This document shows positions 1-7,840 of a stretch of DNA of 63,320 nucleotides, one piece after another; positions within the stretch are counted from its first letter, which is position 1; every line of letters starts with the position of its first letter. The stretch is from Opitutales bacterium (GTDB lineage Bacteria; Verrucomicrobiota; Verrucomicrobiia; Opitutales; Oceanipulchritudinaceae). The notes under the pieces were generated by a model. It ran no database searches. It saw nothing but the letters and a program-made list of their open reading frames with translations, and had not been told where the DNA came from. A program made the position numbers and the translations under genes. The stretch lies in the NCBI GenBank assembly GCA_007133065.1, contig SLNJ01000005.1, forward strand, positions 1 through 63,320, in the 5' to 3' direction.

Positions 1-103
1 CCAATACCACTTCGTAGACCGATTCAAGCAGTCCCGGTCCCAGCAATGAGTGAACCTTCACTGCCGCATCCACGACTTCCCTCCCTATTTCATTCTCTTC
101 CAT
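1..103 (-). CDS. GxxExxY-family protein, 5' part only (truncated by window edge)
   Basis: Only the first 34 codons lie in the window. The start is ATG at 103 and the frame runs off base 1. The visible N-terminus has an E-N-E-I-G-R-E-V-V-D-A-A stretch followed by a V-H-S-L-L-G-P-G-L-L-E-S-V-Y-E block. This is the signature of the GxxExxY family (PDDEXK-nuclease-like, function unknown). The bases just upstream (104-125) carry the purine-rich AAGACGCTAAGACGCAAAG-type sequence that I remember preceding such genes in many genomes. The family call is from memory; the rest of the protein is not visible. Confidence 0.7.
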   Translation of the reverse strand, partial: MEENEIGREVVDAAVKVHSLLGPGLLESVYEVVL

Positions 104-233
104 CTTTGCGTCTTAGCGTCTTGAGCGAAGCGGGCGTGAGTTTCAATTCTTTTGGCTAACAGGTACGATCGCGGGTGGACGTGGTATGGTGCGCCGAGCC
201 AATCCACCGTGTTGGGCGGCGGCAAGCGCTAAG
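104..233. other. Intergenic stretch between the GxxExxY gene and prs
   Basis: 130 bases between the start of the GxxExxY gene and the stop of prs, both on the minus strand. It holds the short GACGCTAAGACGCAAAG-like tract next to the GxxExxY start. I see no hairpin followed by a T-run that would end prs transcription. Confidence 0.5.
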
Positions 234-1181
234 TCAGAACCCCTTGATTTTGAACAAGCTGGTTACGCTCTGGTGATTGCTGATGCGAAGTATAGCCTCT
301 GCCAGGAGCGGGGCGACGCGGAGCACGGTGATGGCGAGGTTACGGGTATCGATCGGCGTCGAATCGGTGGTGATCAGTTCGTCGAGGAATCCGGATGCGA
401 GGCGTTCGTACCCGGTTTCGCTGAGGACGGCGTGGCTGACCACGGCTCGAACGTGGCGGGCGCCCTTTTCTCGCGAGAGCCGGGCGGCGGCCTCGAGTGT
501 GCCCGCCGACTCTGTCAGATCGTCGACGAGCAGCACGTCCTTGCCGTCCACATCGCCGACGATATTCATCGCCTCCACGTTCGAGTCGTCGGTGCGGCGT
601 TTCGCGACAAAGCCGAAGGGGGCACCGAGCATGTCGGCGTACGCCGCGGACATCTTGATTCCTCCCACATCGGGCGAGATGACCACCATTTCCTGCACCG
701 GAAACCGGGCCAAATAATCATAGAAAACGGTCGAACCGTAGAGGTGGTCGACCGGAATGTCGAAAAACCCCTGGATCTGGGAGGCGTGCAGGTCCATCGC
801 GAGCACCCGGTTGGCGCCGGCCGTTGTCAGGAGGTTCGCGACGAGTTTCGCTGTGATGGGGACGCGGGGTTGATCCTTGCGATCCTGACGGGCGTATCCA
901 AAGAATGGAATCACGGCGGTGATACGTTCGGCGGACGCTCTTTTCGCTGCATCGATCATGATCAAGAGCTCCATTAGGTGATCGTTTGCGGGCGGGCAGG
1001 TAGGTTGGACGATAAACACGTCCTTTCCCCGGATGTTTTCGTTAATCTTGACGAAGTGCTCACCGTCCGGGAAACGCCGGAGGGTCACTTGAGCCGGGGG
1101 AATGCCAAGATTTTCGCAGATTTCCTTGGTCAGCCGCGGATGGGCTGTGCCAGAGAGGACTTTCATTTCACCGATTTGCAT
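234..1181 (-). CDS. prs: Ribose-phosphate pyrophosphokinase (PRPP synthetase)
   Basis: Makes 5-phosphoribosyl-1-pyrophosphate from ribose 5-phosphate and ATP for purine, pyrimidine, NAD, His and Trp synthesis; cytoplasmic. The 315-residue protein has the usual length for class I enzymes. It shows the N-terminal RRFPDGE segment, the family signature D-L-H-A-S-Q-I-Q-G-F-F with the following HLYGS, and the C-terminal PRPP loop VDDLTESAGTL, in which the acidic pair is kept but the residues after it differ from the common VDDMIDTAGT. Start is ATG at 1181, directly ahead of the family N-terminus; no Shine-Dalgarno is visible. It is divergent from the S55 gene at 1415. Confidence 0.96.
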   Translation of the reverse strand: MQIGEMKVLSGTAHPRLTKEICENLGIPPAQVTLRRFPDGEHFVKINENIRGKDVFIVQPTCPPANDHLMELLIMIDAAKRASAERITAVIPFFGYARQDRKDQPRVPITAKLVANLLTTAGANRVLAMDLHASQIQGFFDIPVDHLYGSTVFYDYLARFPVQEMVVISPDVGGIKMSAAYADMLGAPFGFVAKRRTDDSNVEAMNIVGDVDGKDVLLVDDLTESAGTLEAAARLSREKGARHVRAVVSHAVLSETGYERLASGFLDELITTDSTPIDTRNLAITVLRVAPLLAEAILRISNHQSVTSLFKIKGF

Positions 1182-1414
1182 CTGGATCGTGTTTGGATTG
1201 GATCTTGATTGAAATATCCCACGCCCCCGCGAGGAATGCCACTGGATAGTGCTGGGCGATCGTCGAGAGTCAATGCCAAGGTGGCGGATGGCGGGACCGG
1301 GCTCCGTGCGGCGGGAGTTCGCGCAGGCGCGGCGAGCTACCTTCCCCGATTTCCAGCGTATGACGGGTGTGACCAGGCTTCGTCTGCCATGACTGGATTG
1401 ACATACAGCCGGCT
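1182..1414. other. Divergent intergenic region prs / S55-protease gene
   Basis: 233 bases separating two divergent genes, so promoters for both should lie here. On the minus strand a TTGACT box (1273-1268) is followed 18 bases on by CTATCC, a weak candidate promoter for prs. A TTGACA at 1398-1403 sits too close to the plus-strand start to act with a usable -10. No longer gene is credible here. Confidence 0.3.
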
Positions 1415-3253
1415 TTGAATCACTTCAGAATCGTGTTTTCGAGCGTTTTGAAAGGATTCGGAACGGTACTCGCGTTGCTGTGCGGAGTCACCGGGACGCC
1501 GCTGTACGGGGAACGGCCGTCGATGATCCCGGTTGCCGAGGTGGAGCGGGGGATGACCGGGTATTGGCACACGGTTGTGTCCGGAACGGAGATCGAGGTC
1601 TTCGAACTGCGGGTCCTCGGGATCGCCCACAACTACATTGGTCCGAGGCGGTCCGTGATCATTGCTGAGGTTGTCGACGAGCAACAGCGCCGGATCGGTC
1701 CGGTTGCGGGAATGAGCGGCAGTCCGGTATTCACCGAGAACGGGCGGTTGATGGGGGCCTACGCGTATGGATTCCTGTGGCCGAAGGATCAGGCGATTGT
1801 CGGGATCACACCCATCGAGGATATGTTCGAAATATGGGACGATTTCCCGATGGAGCCGCCGCCGCGGCAACGTCCTGCGTCAGAATCCGAACGGATTGTT
1901 GCGGGGACGGCATCCCTCGGTGGAACCCGCCAGGATTGGCGTCTCGAGGAGGACGACGATCGCCTGCCGCGCGATCGCATGAGCTCTTTGTTCGGCACTC
2001 GGCCGATGCCCGTTGGAGCGCTTGGATTCTCGCAGCGGACCCTGGACGCCTTCAGGTCTGATTTGAGCCGTCACGGTCTCGATCTCATGTCGGCGCCGCT
2101 CGGCGGTTCCGCGACCGGGTCCGCCGAGGACTTCCCGATCGAGCCGGGTTCGGCGCTGGCGGCGGTTCTGATGCATGGAGATTTCACGATTGCGGCGACC
2201 GGGACGGTGACCTGGGTCGCGGACGATCTCGTGCTGGGGTTTGGACACCCCTTCCTTCAGGTCGGGCAAATCGCGCTGCCGATGGCAGGGGCCGAGATCC
2301 TGACCATCGTCCAATCGGTCCCGCGCTCGTTCAAACTGGCCCAGACGGGGCCGATCATCGGCACGATCTTCCAGGACCGTCTTACCGCCGTGGGGGGTAG
2401 AGTCGGGGAGATGCCGCCGCTGACGCAATTCCGGGTGACGACGGAGTCCGACGCAGGACGGGATCGCAGCTTCTCGGGCGAGGTTTTTGAGCACCCGCAG
2501 CTCACCCCGCTGTTCTCGTCGATGGCATTGCTGGAGTCGCTTTCCAGGACCATGGAGTTCAGCGAGGAGCAGACGCTGTACCTCGAGGGTCGTGTGGAGG
2601 TGGAGGGTTTGGAGCCGATCCGCTTTGCGGACGTCGGGACGGGTCCCGGGGCCGACCGCAATCTGGCGATGGGATTTTACCAGTCGTTCAGGAGGCTGAT
2701 GGAGAACCCTTTTGCGCTGCCCCGGGTTGAGGCGTTGGAGTTTCACGTCAGAATGGTGGACCGTGACGAATCGAGTGTTCTGCGCGAGGTCCGTGTGGAC
2801 AACCGGAGTATCCGTTCCGGTGATACGATCGATGTCGTATTGACACTGCTCCGGCACCAGGATGAGCCTTTGACGAAACGGGTGCGTGTCCCTATCCCCG
2901 GCGATCTGCGTCCGGGCGAGGAGGTGACGCTCATGGTGGCCGACGCGCGACGGATCGCCCGTCTTGATGGGCGCACGGAGATGCCGGTGGCATCCCTTGA
3001 GGACATCGTGGAGCGCTGGCGCGATCGACCCTCTCACAGCAACCTCTACCTGCGTCTGCTCAGGCCGTCGAAAGGGCTCCATGTCGAAGGGAGCAACCTG
3101 CGTGGCCTTCCCCCCTCGGTGCTCGCACAACTGCAATCGCCGGGGCACCATTACGTACGTCGCGCGCTCGACGAGGAAATCCTCTGGAAGAAGGAGATCC
3201 ACGCGCCGGGACGGTTCGAGGGGATGTACCGTCTTTCCATCACCATTGAATGA
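1415..3253 (+). CDS. SpoIVB-type S55 peptidase-domain protein, secreted
   Basis: 612 residues. An N-terminal hydrophobic segment (about residues 10-25) looks like a signal peptide, so the protein should act in the periplasm or outside. The S55 hallmark GMSGSP is at residues 99-104, followed by GAYAYGF and IVGITPIE. A second conserved block, TGTVTW...GFGHPF, puts a candidate catalytic His at residue 278, followed by LPMAGAEI and SFKLAQTG. The region after about 340 has no domain I recognise. S55 members are serine proteases; SpoIVB cleaves a partner in sporulation, but nothing here suggests sporulation. The start is uncertain: TTG at 1415 or GTG at 1433, neither with a clear ribosome site. The next gene begins within 10 bases of the stop, so the two are probably translated together. 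Confidence 0.8.
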   Translation: MNHFRIVFSSVLKGFGTVLALLCGVTGTPLYGERPSMIPVAEVERGMTGYWHTVVSGTEIEVFELRVLGIAHNYIGPRRSVIIAEVVDEQQRRIGPVAGMSGSPVFTENGRLMGAYAYGFLWPKDQAIVGITPIEDMFEIWDDFPMEPPPRQRPASESERIVAGTASLGGTRQDWRLEEDDDRLPRDRMSSLFGTRPMPVGALGFSQRTLDAFRSDLSRHGLDLMSAPLGGSATGSAEDFPIEPGSALAAVLMHGDFTIAATGTVTWVADDLVLGFGHPFLQVGQIALPMAGAEILTIVQSVPRSFKLAQTGPIIGTIFQDRLTAVGGRVGEMPPLTQFRVTTESDAGRDRSFSGEVFEHPQLTPLFSSMALLESLSRTMEFSEEQTLYLEGRVEVEGLEPIRFADVGTGPGADRNLAMGFYQSFRRLMENPFALPRVEALEFHVRMVDRDESSVLREVRVDNRSIRSGDTIDVVLTLLRHQDEPLTKRVRVPIPGDLRPGEEVTLMVADARRIARLDGRTEMPVASLEDIVERWRDRPSHSNLYLRLLRPSKGLHVEGSNLRGLPPSVLAQLQSPGHHYVRRALDEEILWKKEIHAPGRFEGMYRLSITIE

Positions 3254-3261
3254 GGATCGAT

Positions 3262-5466
3262 ATGATCAGAATGCCACTTTTTCTCTCACTATGCCTCGTC
3301 TTTCCGGCTCTTTCCCTTCCGGCGGTCCAGACGGAGGAATGGGCCGATGAAGGGTTCCGCCAGTTCATTCAAGGCGAGCTGCACAACATCTCGCTTCATG
3401 TGGATGGACTCATGCAGTCGGCGCCCGCACTCGCTCTGATCAGTGAATTGCCCGAGCCGATCGTATGGACGGCGGCGATGGATCCCGACGGGCGGCTCGC
3501 CTTTGGGACCGGCAACCAGGGGCGCGTGCTGCGATTGGATTCCGGGACCGGCACAACCGAGCGGGTGTTTCATTCCGGGGAAGTCATGGTGCGAGCCCTT
3601 GCGTTCGATTCTGAGGGCCGGCTATACGCCGGCACCTCGCCGCGCGGGCAAGTGCATCGGATCCCCGCGGATGGACGGCCGGAGCTGTACTTCCTTCCTG
3701 AGGAGAGCTATGTCTGGGATATGGTATTCGATGCGGAGGACAACCTGTATGTCGCTGTCGGGAGCCCCGCCCGGATCTACCGTATCCCGCCGGATCACGA
3801 TCCTGGGGACGAGGCCGAGGCGTGGTTCTCTGCAGGGCAGCGGCATTTCACCACGCTGGCGTGGGATGCCCAAGGTCGTCTGCTCGCCGGCAGCGCGCCC
3901 GACGGAATTCTCTACCGGATCCGCGGGCGGGGCGAAGCCGAGGCATTGTACCAGTCCGATGCCGAGGAGATCAAGGCGATCGTTCCGGAGGCATCAGGCA
4001 GCGTTCTTTTCAGCACGTATGCCTCCGGAAGTCCGCGGAATAACAACAATCGGACGGATCAACCCGTTGGCAGCGCCGAACCGATTGTCATGCACGTGCG
4101 CGGCGATCGCCGGGGCGAGAATGAACGTGAGGAGCAAGCCGAGCACGAGGAACGCGGCCGTGCAACCGTCTTGCGCCTCCGGCAGGACGGGCGGATCGAG
4201 CGTGTTTGGGAACCGGATCGAGGCGGTATTTTCTCTCTCTTGCCGCTCAAGGATGGCACGTTTCTGGCAGGCGGACAGGAGAAGGGCAGGATCTACCGGG
4301 TGCGTCGCTCGGATGACTGGTCGCTCCTCCAGCAAGCCGAAAATGGAGGTGAAGTGTCGATTTTGATCGCCGAGCCGGAGAGCGGGGCGGTCGTGGCGGT
4401 CACCAGTAACCCTGCGCGGGTCTACCGTCTTGAAGAAGAGCGCGCCTCGGCGTTCCGATATGATTCGCGCGTGCACGATGCACGTCGTTCAAGCACGTGG
4501 GGCCGGGTCCACCTGATCGCGCCCGCAGGCGTCACAGCCATCGCGGTAGAGACGCGATCCGGGAACACCGGCCAACCGGACGAGACGTGGAGCGCGTGGG
4601 TCGAGGCAGAAGCGACTCCGAGCGGTCATCGCGTCCAGAGTCCACCGGCGCGGTTCCTGCAATACCGGCTTCGCCCGGCCGGAGAGGAGGCGCGCGCGGA
4701 GACTTCGGAAGCGATCGAGGTGCGTCGTGTTCGGGGGTTCTTCCGCGCTCCGAACGAAGCGCCTGTGATCACGCACCTCCGGGTTTTTCCGGTTGGGTTC
4801 CAATTGATTCGGCAGGAGCCGGACCAAACCTCTGCCGACTTCGATCAGCTGCTTCGCTCGAGCAATCCGGATCGATACTTCGACGGTCCCAGGGTCCGCC
4901 GACAGCTGCGTCCTGTCATGGAGACGGGACACGTTACCGCGATCTGGCGTGCCGTCGATCCAAACGAGAACCGGCTGGTCTACCGGGTCTACATCAAACC
5001 GGTGGAGGAACCGGATTGGCGCCTGGTTGCCGAGCGGTTGGACGATGCGTTCTACAGCTTCAACGCCCGCGGTTACGACGATGGCTATTACCACTTCAAG
5101 ATCGTGGCGAGCGATCTCCCCGACAACGATCCCGACGATGCGCTGGAGAGCACGAGATTGAGCCCTGTATTCCTTATCGACAACGCTCCGCCCAGACTCA
5201 GCGTAACCGACAAACGCGTTGAGGATGGCGCTGCCACGCTTCGCATCCGCGCCGAAGACGCGCACAGTATTCTGACCCGGGCGGATTATCGGCTCAACGG
5301 CGGCGAACGCATCGCGCTCCGCCCCATAGACGGTCTGTTTGACCGCCGCGAGGCCTCGTTCGAGATCGTCCTGGAGGATCTCAGGGAGGGGATGAACACG
5401 CTCACGGTGGAGATCTCCGACGAGCGCGAAAACAGCAGCGTTCTGAGCCTCACGATCCGGATCTGA
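3262..5466 (+). CDS. Secreted beta-propeller-like protein with C-terminal Ig-like region
   Basis: 734 residues from ATG 3262. That start is preferred because GAGG sits about 7 bases upstream; an in-frame ATG at 3250 overlaps the previous stop but has no ribosome site. A signal peptide is followed by many repeats of the type D-x-x-G-R-L-x-x-G-T...R-V-x-R-L/I from about residue 40 to 400, as in WD40/NHL-like propellers. An acidic, Glu/Arg-rich insert lies near residues 270-300. The C-terminal third has strand-rich segments ending in a typical extracellular Ig-like stretch (NTLTVEISDERENSS). No catalytic motif is seen. It is tightly coupled to the S55 gene upstream and may be its substrate, inhibitor or scaffold; this is inferred from position only. 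Confidence 0.7.
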   Translation: MIRMPLFLSLCLVFPALSLPAVQTEEWADEGFRQFIQGELHNISLHVDGLMQSAPALALISELPEPIVWTAAMDPDGRLAFGTGNQGRVLRLDSGTGTTERVFHSGEVMVRALAFDSEGRLYAGTSPRGQVHRIPADGRPELYFLPEESYVWDMVFDAEDNLYVAVGSPARIYRIPPDHDPGDEAEAWFSAGQRHFTTLAWDAQGRLLAGSAPDGILYRIRGRGEAEALYQSDAEEIKAIVPEASGSVLFSTYASGSPRNNNNRTDQPVGSAEPIVMHVRGDRRGENEREEQAEHEERGRATVLRLRQDGRIERVWEPDRGGIFSLLPLKDGTFLAGGQEKGRIYRVRRSDDWSLLQQAENGGEVSILIAEPESGAVVAVTSNPARVYRLEEERASAFRYDSRVHDARRSSTWGRVHLIAPAGVTAIAVETRSGNTGQPDETWSAWVEAEATPSGHRVQSPPARFLQYRLRPAGEEARAETSEAIEVRRVRGFFRAPNEAPVITHLRVFPVGFQLIRQEPDQTSADFDQLLRSSNPDRYFDGPRVRRQLRPVMETGHVTAIWRAVDPNENRLVYRVYIKPVEEPDWRLVAERLDDAFYSFNARGYDDGYYHFKIVASDLPDNDPDDALESTRLSPVFLIDNAPPRLSVTDKRVEDGAATLRIRAEDAHSILTRADYRLNGGERIALRPIDGLFDRREASFEIVLEDLREGMNTLTVEISDERENSSVLSLTIRI

Positions 5467-5495
5467 TGCCACCAGTCGCGCGCGCGTACGTCAGG

Positions 5496-6389
5496 TCATG
5501 TGGTGCGCAGGGTAACAAGCGCGATCTCGGGCGGGCAGAAGTAGCGAACCGGTAGGCCGCTGGCGCCGACGCCGCGCGTGGTGAAGCCGTATAGACCGTC
5601 GTGGTGCCATGAGCCCGCCATCAGCGCCGGGGGCACCCCGCGACAGTGAAGAATCGGGAGTCCGCCCGGCAGGCAGATCTGGCCTCCATGGGTGTGGCCG
5701 CAGAGGTAGACACGGGCGCCGAGCGCGTGGGCCCGTCTGAAATCGGCCGGATTGTGGGCGAGACAGATGGTAAGACCGCCCGCATCCCGGGTGATGCCGG
5801 ACTTCCGTGCCAGGAGCGTGGCTGGTGGGGAGGGAGCCTCGCCGTCGGGGATCCCGACCAGTCGAATGGAGGCCCCCTTGTGGTGATGTACGGTTGCTGT
5901 GTCCGGGTTGAGGATGCAGACGCCGCCCGCGTCGAGCAGCGTATAGAGGTCGGCTGTATCATGGTTTCCGAGTACCGCGTAGACGGGGCGATGCAGGGCA
6001 GCGATCACGCTCCGTAATCCATCCTGCGCCTCGGCGAGTTGTGGATTTTCGCCGTGTTCGTCGACGAGATCTCCCGCGAGGGCGGCGAAGTCGTAGGTGA
6101 GGTTTTCCAGCGACGCCAGCAGTCGCGAGGCGGTACCCCAGCCCAGCCCGAGGTGCAAGTCGCTCAGCAGGAGAATGCGAAGGCCGTCGCATTCCGTCGG
6201 CATTCCGGGAATGGCCAATGTCGGGCGGACGACCCGAAGGTTACGGAAATTGGTGGCTCCGAGCCAATATATTCCCGTTGCCCGGAGCAGGAAAGCCAGC
6301 ATGCGAAAACGAACCTGGGCGATTTTCGCACTCCGCTTCCGATCGATGGCGGTGGTCCCGGAGCGATCGGGTGAACCCGGCGTGCTCAT
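5496..6389 (-). CDS. Calcineurin-like metallophosphoesterase (YkuE/YaeI type)
   Basis: 297 residues with the metallophosphoesterase metal-ligand motifs in order: SDLHLG, AGDLVDEHG, GNHD, HNPADF and GHTHGGQ. These bind a two-metal centre that hydrolyses phosphoesters. An N-terminal basic/hydrophobic stretch (about residues 28-48) may anchor it at the membrane, as in YaeI/YkuE-like proteins, where lipid A precursors are one suggested substrate; the substrate here is unknown. Start ATG 6389 is supported by a GAGGAAG ribosome site just upstream, one of the few clear ones in the window. It lies downstream of the LRR gene on the same strand and ends convergently with the propeller gene. Confidence 0.9.
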   Translation of the reverse strand: MSTPGSPDRSGTTAIDRKRSAKIAQVRFRMLAFLLRATGIYWLGATNFRNLRVVRPTLAIPGMPTECDGLRILLLSDLHLGLGWGTASRLLASLENLTYDFAALAGDLVDEHGENPQLAEAQDGLRSVIAALHRPVYAVLGNHDTADLYTLLDAGGVCILNPDTATVHHHKGASIRLVGIPDGEAPSPPATLLARKSGITRDAGGLTICLAHNPADFRRAHALGARVYLCGHTHGGQICLPGGLPILHCRGVPPALMAGSWHHDGLYGFTTRGVGASGLPVRYFCPPEIALVTLRTT

Positions 6390-6443
6390 TCACTTCCTCG
6401 CCGCTGGACAGCGCGTGCCTGACGATTCTCTCCCGCAGGGTGA

Positions 6444-7577
6444 CTAATACGCCGGAACCCACTGAACCCATTCCCCGTCGCTGAGGCGGTAGGCCATGGG
6501 GGCGATCAGATCCCCGGTGAAGTACCAATCCTGATCCGCTGCACTGTAGAACCAGACTCCGTCCGGAACCGCAAAACGCTCACACCAGACCCAGCCGATC
6601 CCGAGGACCCAACTCCATCCATCCTGGGGAAAGCGTCCCCGATAGAGATGTCCCATCCAGTCGGAATACACCCAGTCGCCTTCTGCGGTGGTCCACTCAG
6701 CCTTGATCCAGATCGATCCCTGGTCGGCGGCAGCGACGACGGGAACCCGTTCGGAAATGTCCTCAAACCATTCCCGTGCGGCGGTGTTTTCGCCCATATC
6801 GAGAAAGTTGAATCGCACATCGAGCCATTGCAGGCCGGGAATGTCAGCCGTATCCTCCACCGCGCGAAGGTGGTTGAGGGCGAAATAGAGTTCGCGCAAG
6901 GCTTCGTGACCCTCGAAGGCGTTGAAGGACCGGATCCGGTTGAAATTGACGGAGAGAACCCGGAGCTGCCCAAGCTGCGCCAGCGGGGAAATATCGGCGA
7001 GTCGGTTGCGCTCGAGGTAGAGGTGGGTCAGGTCGAGTACCTCCGCGAGCGGATAGACCTCCTCGATCTGATTCCTCCCGAGGAACAACCGCTGGAGTTG
7101 CGGAAGATCGGCGAACGGTTCGAGGGAGGAGATTTGGTTGTCGATTGCGGCGAACCAGAGGAGGTTGCTCAGGTTCGAAACCCAGCCGATATCCTCGAGG
7201 TGGTTTCCGGAGACGTAGAGCCAGCGCAACGATGTTTTATCACCGAGAGAGGCGATGGTTTCATCGCCGATACCGTGTCCGCTGATGTCGAGAAACTCGA
7301 GGGATTCAGCGTGGCGGAGATCCTCGAGCGATGCGATGTTCGGAACGGTGGAGGGGAATCGATCCGCGTTCGCGTTGAGGCGTTCCAAGGCGGCGAACTC
7401 TGCGACGTAAACAGGGCCTTCTTCGCGTTCCAGGGCGCGGAGAACCGCGAACTCCATTCCGGAATCCTGCCAGGTGATCGATTCGGCCGCCAGGTTGGTG
7501 GCGAGGACCCCGAGAATCGCCGCGGCGGCGCTCAGGGCGCCTCTGGCATTGCGGGGCGTGCGTATTCTCATTCCCAT
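6444..7577 (-). CDS. Secreted leucine-rich-repeat protein with Trp-rich C-terminus
   Basis: 377 residues from ATG 7577 (an in-frame ATG two codons on, at 7571, is equally possible). The frame stays open further upstream, but that part has no protein-like character. A signal peptide (ALSAAAAILGVLATNLAAE) is followed by about eight 20-22-residue repeats of internalin style (L-x-x-L-x-L-x-x-N-x-I-x-x-I-x-P-L). The last 100 residues are Trp-rich with G-W-x-W, W-F-Y and W-V-Q-W elements; I remember such tails on secreted proteins of Puniceicoccales/Opitutae. Likely a cell-surface binding protein. It is divergent from dsbD, with 263 bases between. Confidence 0.8.
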   Translation of the reverse strand: MGMRIRTPRNARGALSAAAAILGVLATNLAAESITWQDSGMEFAVLRALEREEGPVYVAEFAALERLNANADRFPSTVPNIASLEDLRHAESLEFLDISGHGIGDETIASLGDKTSLRWLYVSGNHLEDIGWVSNLSNLLWFAAIDNQISSLEPFADLPQLQRLFLGRNQIEEVYPLAEVLDLTHLYLERNRLADISPLAQLGQLRVLSVNFNRIRSFNAFEGHEALRELYFALNHLRAVEDTADIPGLQWLDVRFNFLDMGENTAAREWFEDISERVPVVAAADQGSIWIKAEWTTAEGDWVYSDWMGHLYRGRFPQDGWSWVLGIGWVWCERFAVPDGVWFYSAADQDWYFTGDLIAPMAYRLSDGEWVQWVPAY

Positions 7578-7840
7578 ATACGGCGATGATTTGATTAAAG
7601 GGTGCGAGGGGCAAGAACGAATTTGAGTGTCAGGCTTCGATCCAGTGCCAACGCCCAGCCTCCCGCTTCCATCCGCTGGAGCGTCCCGCGAATGCCCGCT
7701 GGCTATCAACCAGGACAGGACGAATGCAGGCGCGCGCCGATTTGAAACGTGACATGCCGTGGCCGATTCCGATGGAATAAAGCCGGTACTTCCTCCATCC
7801 AACCCATGGCGACGATCGCCGAAACTTCCCGCACCCGCTT
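7578..7840. other. Divergent intergenic region LRR gene / dsbD
   Basis: 263 bases between two divergent starts. It contains GC-rich sequence and no clear -35/-10 pair, hairpin or small gene that I could defend. Confidence 0.3.

Noticed and set aside
1398..1403. TTGACA near the S55 gene start as promoter -35
   Set aside because: Only 12 bases before the first possible start codon; no -10 at 16-18 bases that would leave a leader.
1209..1418. 69-codon open frame between prs and the S55 gene
   Set aside because: Arg/Gly/Ala-rich composition, no ribosome site, overlaps the region where both promoters should be.
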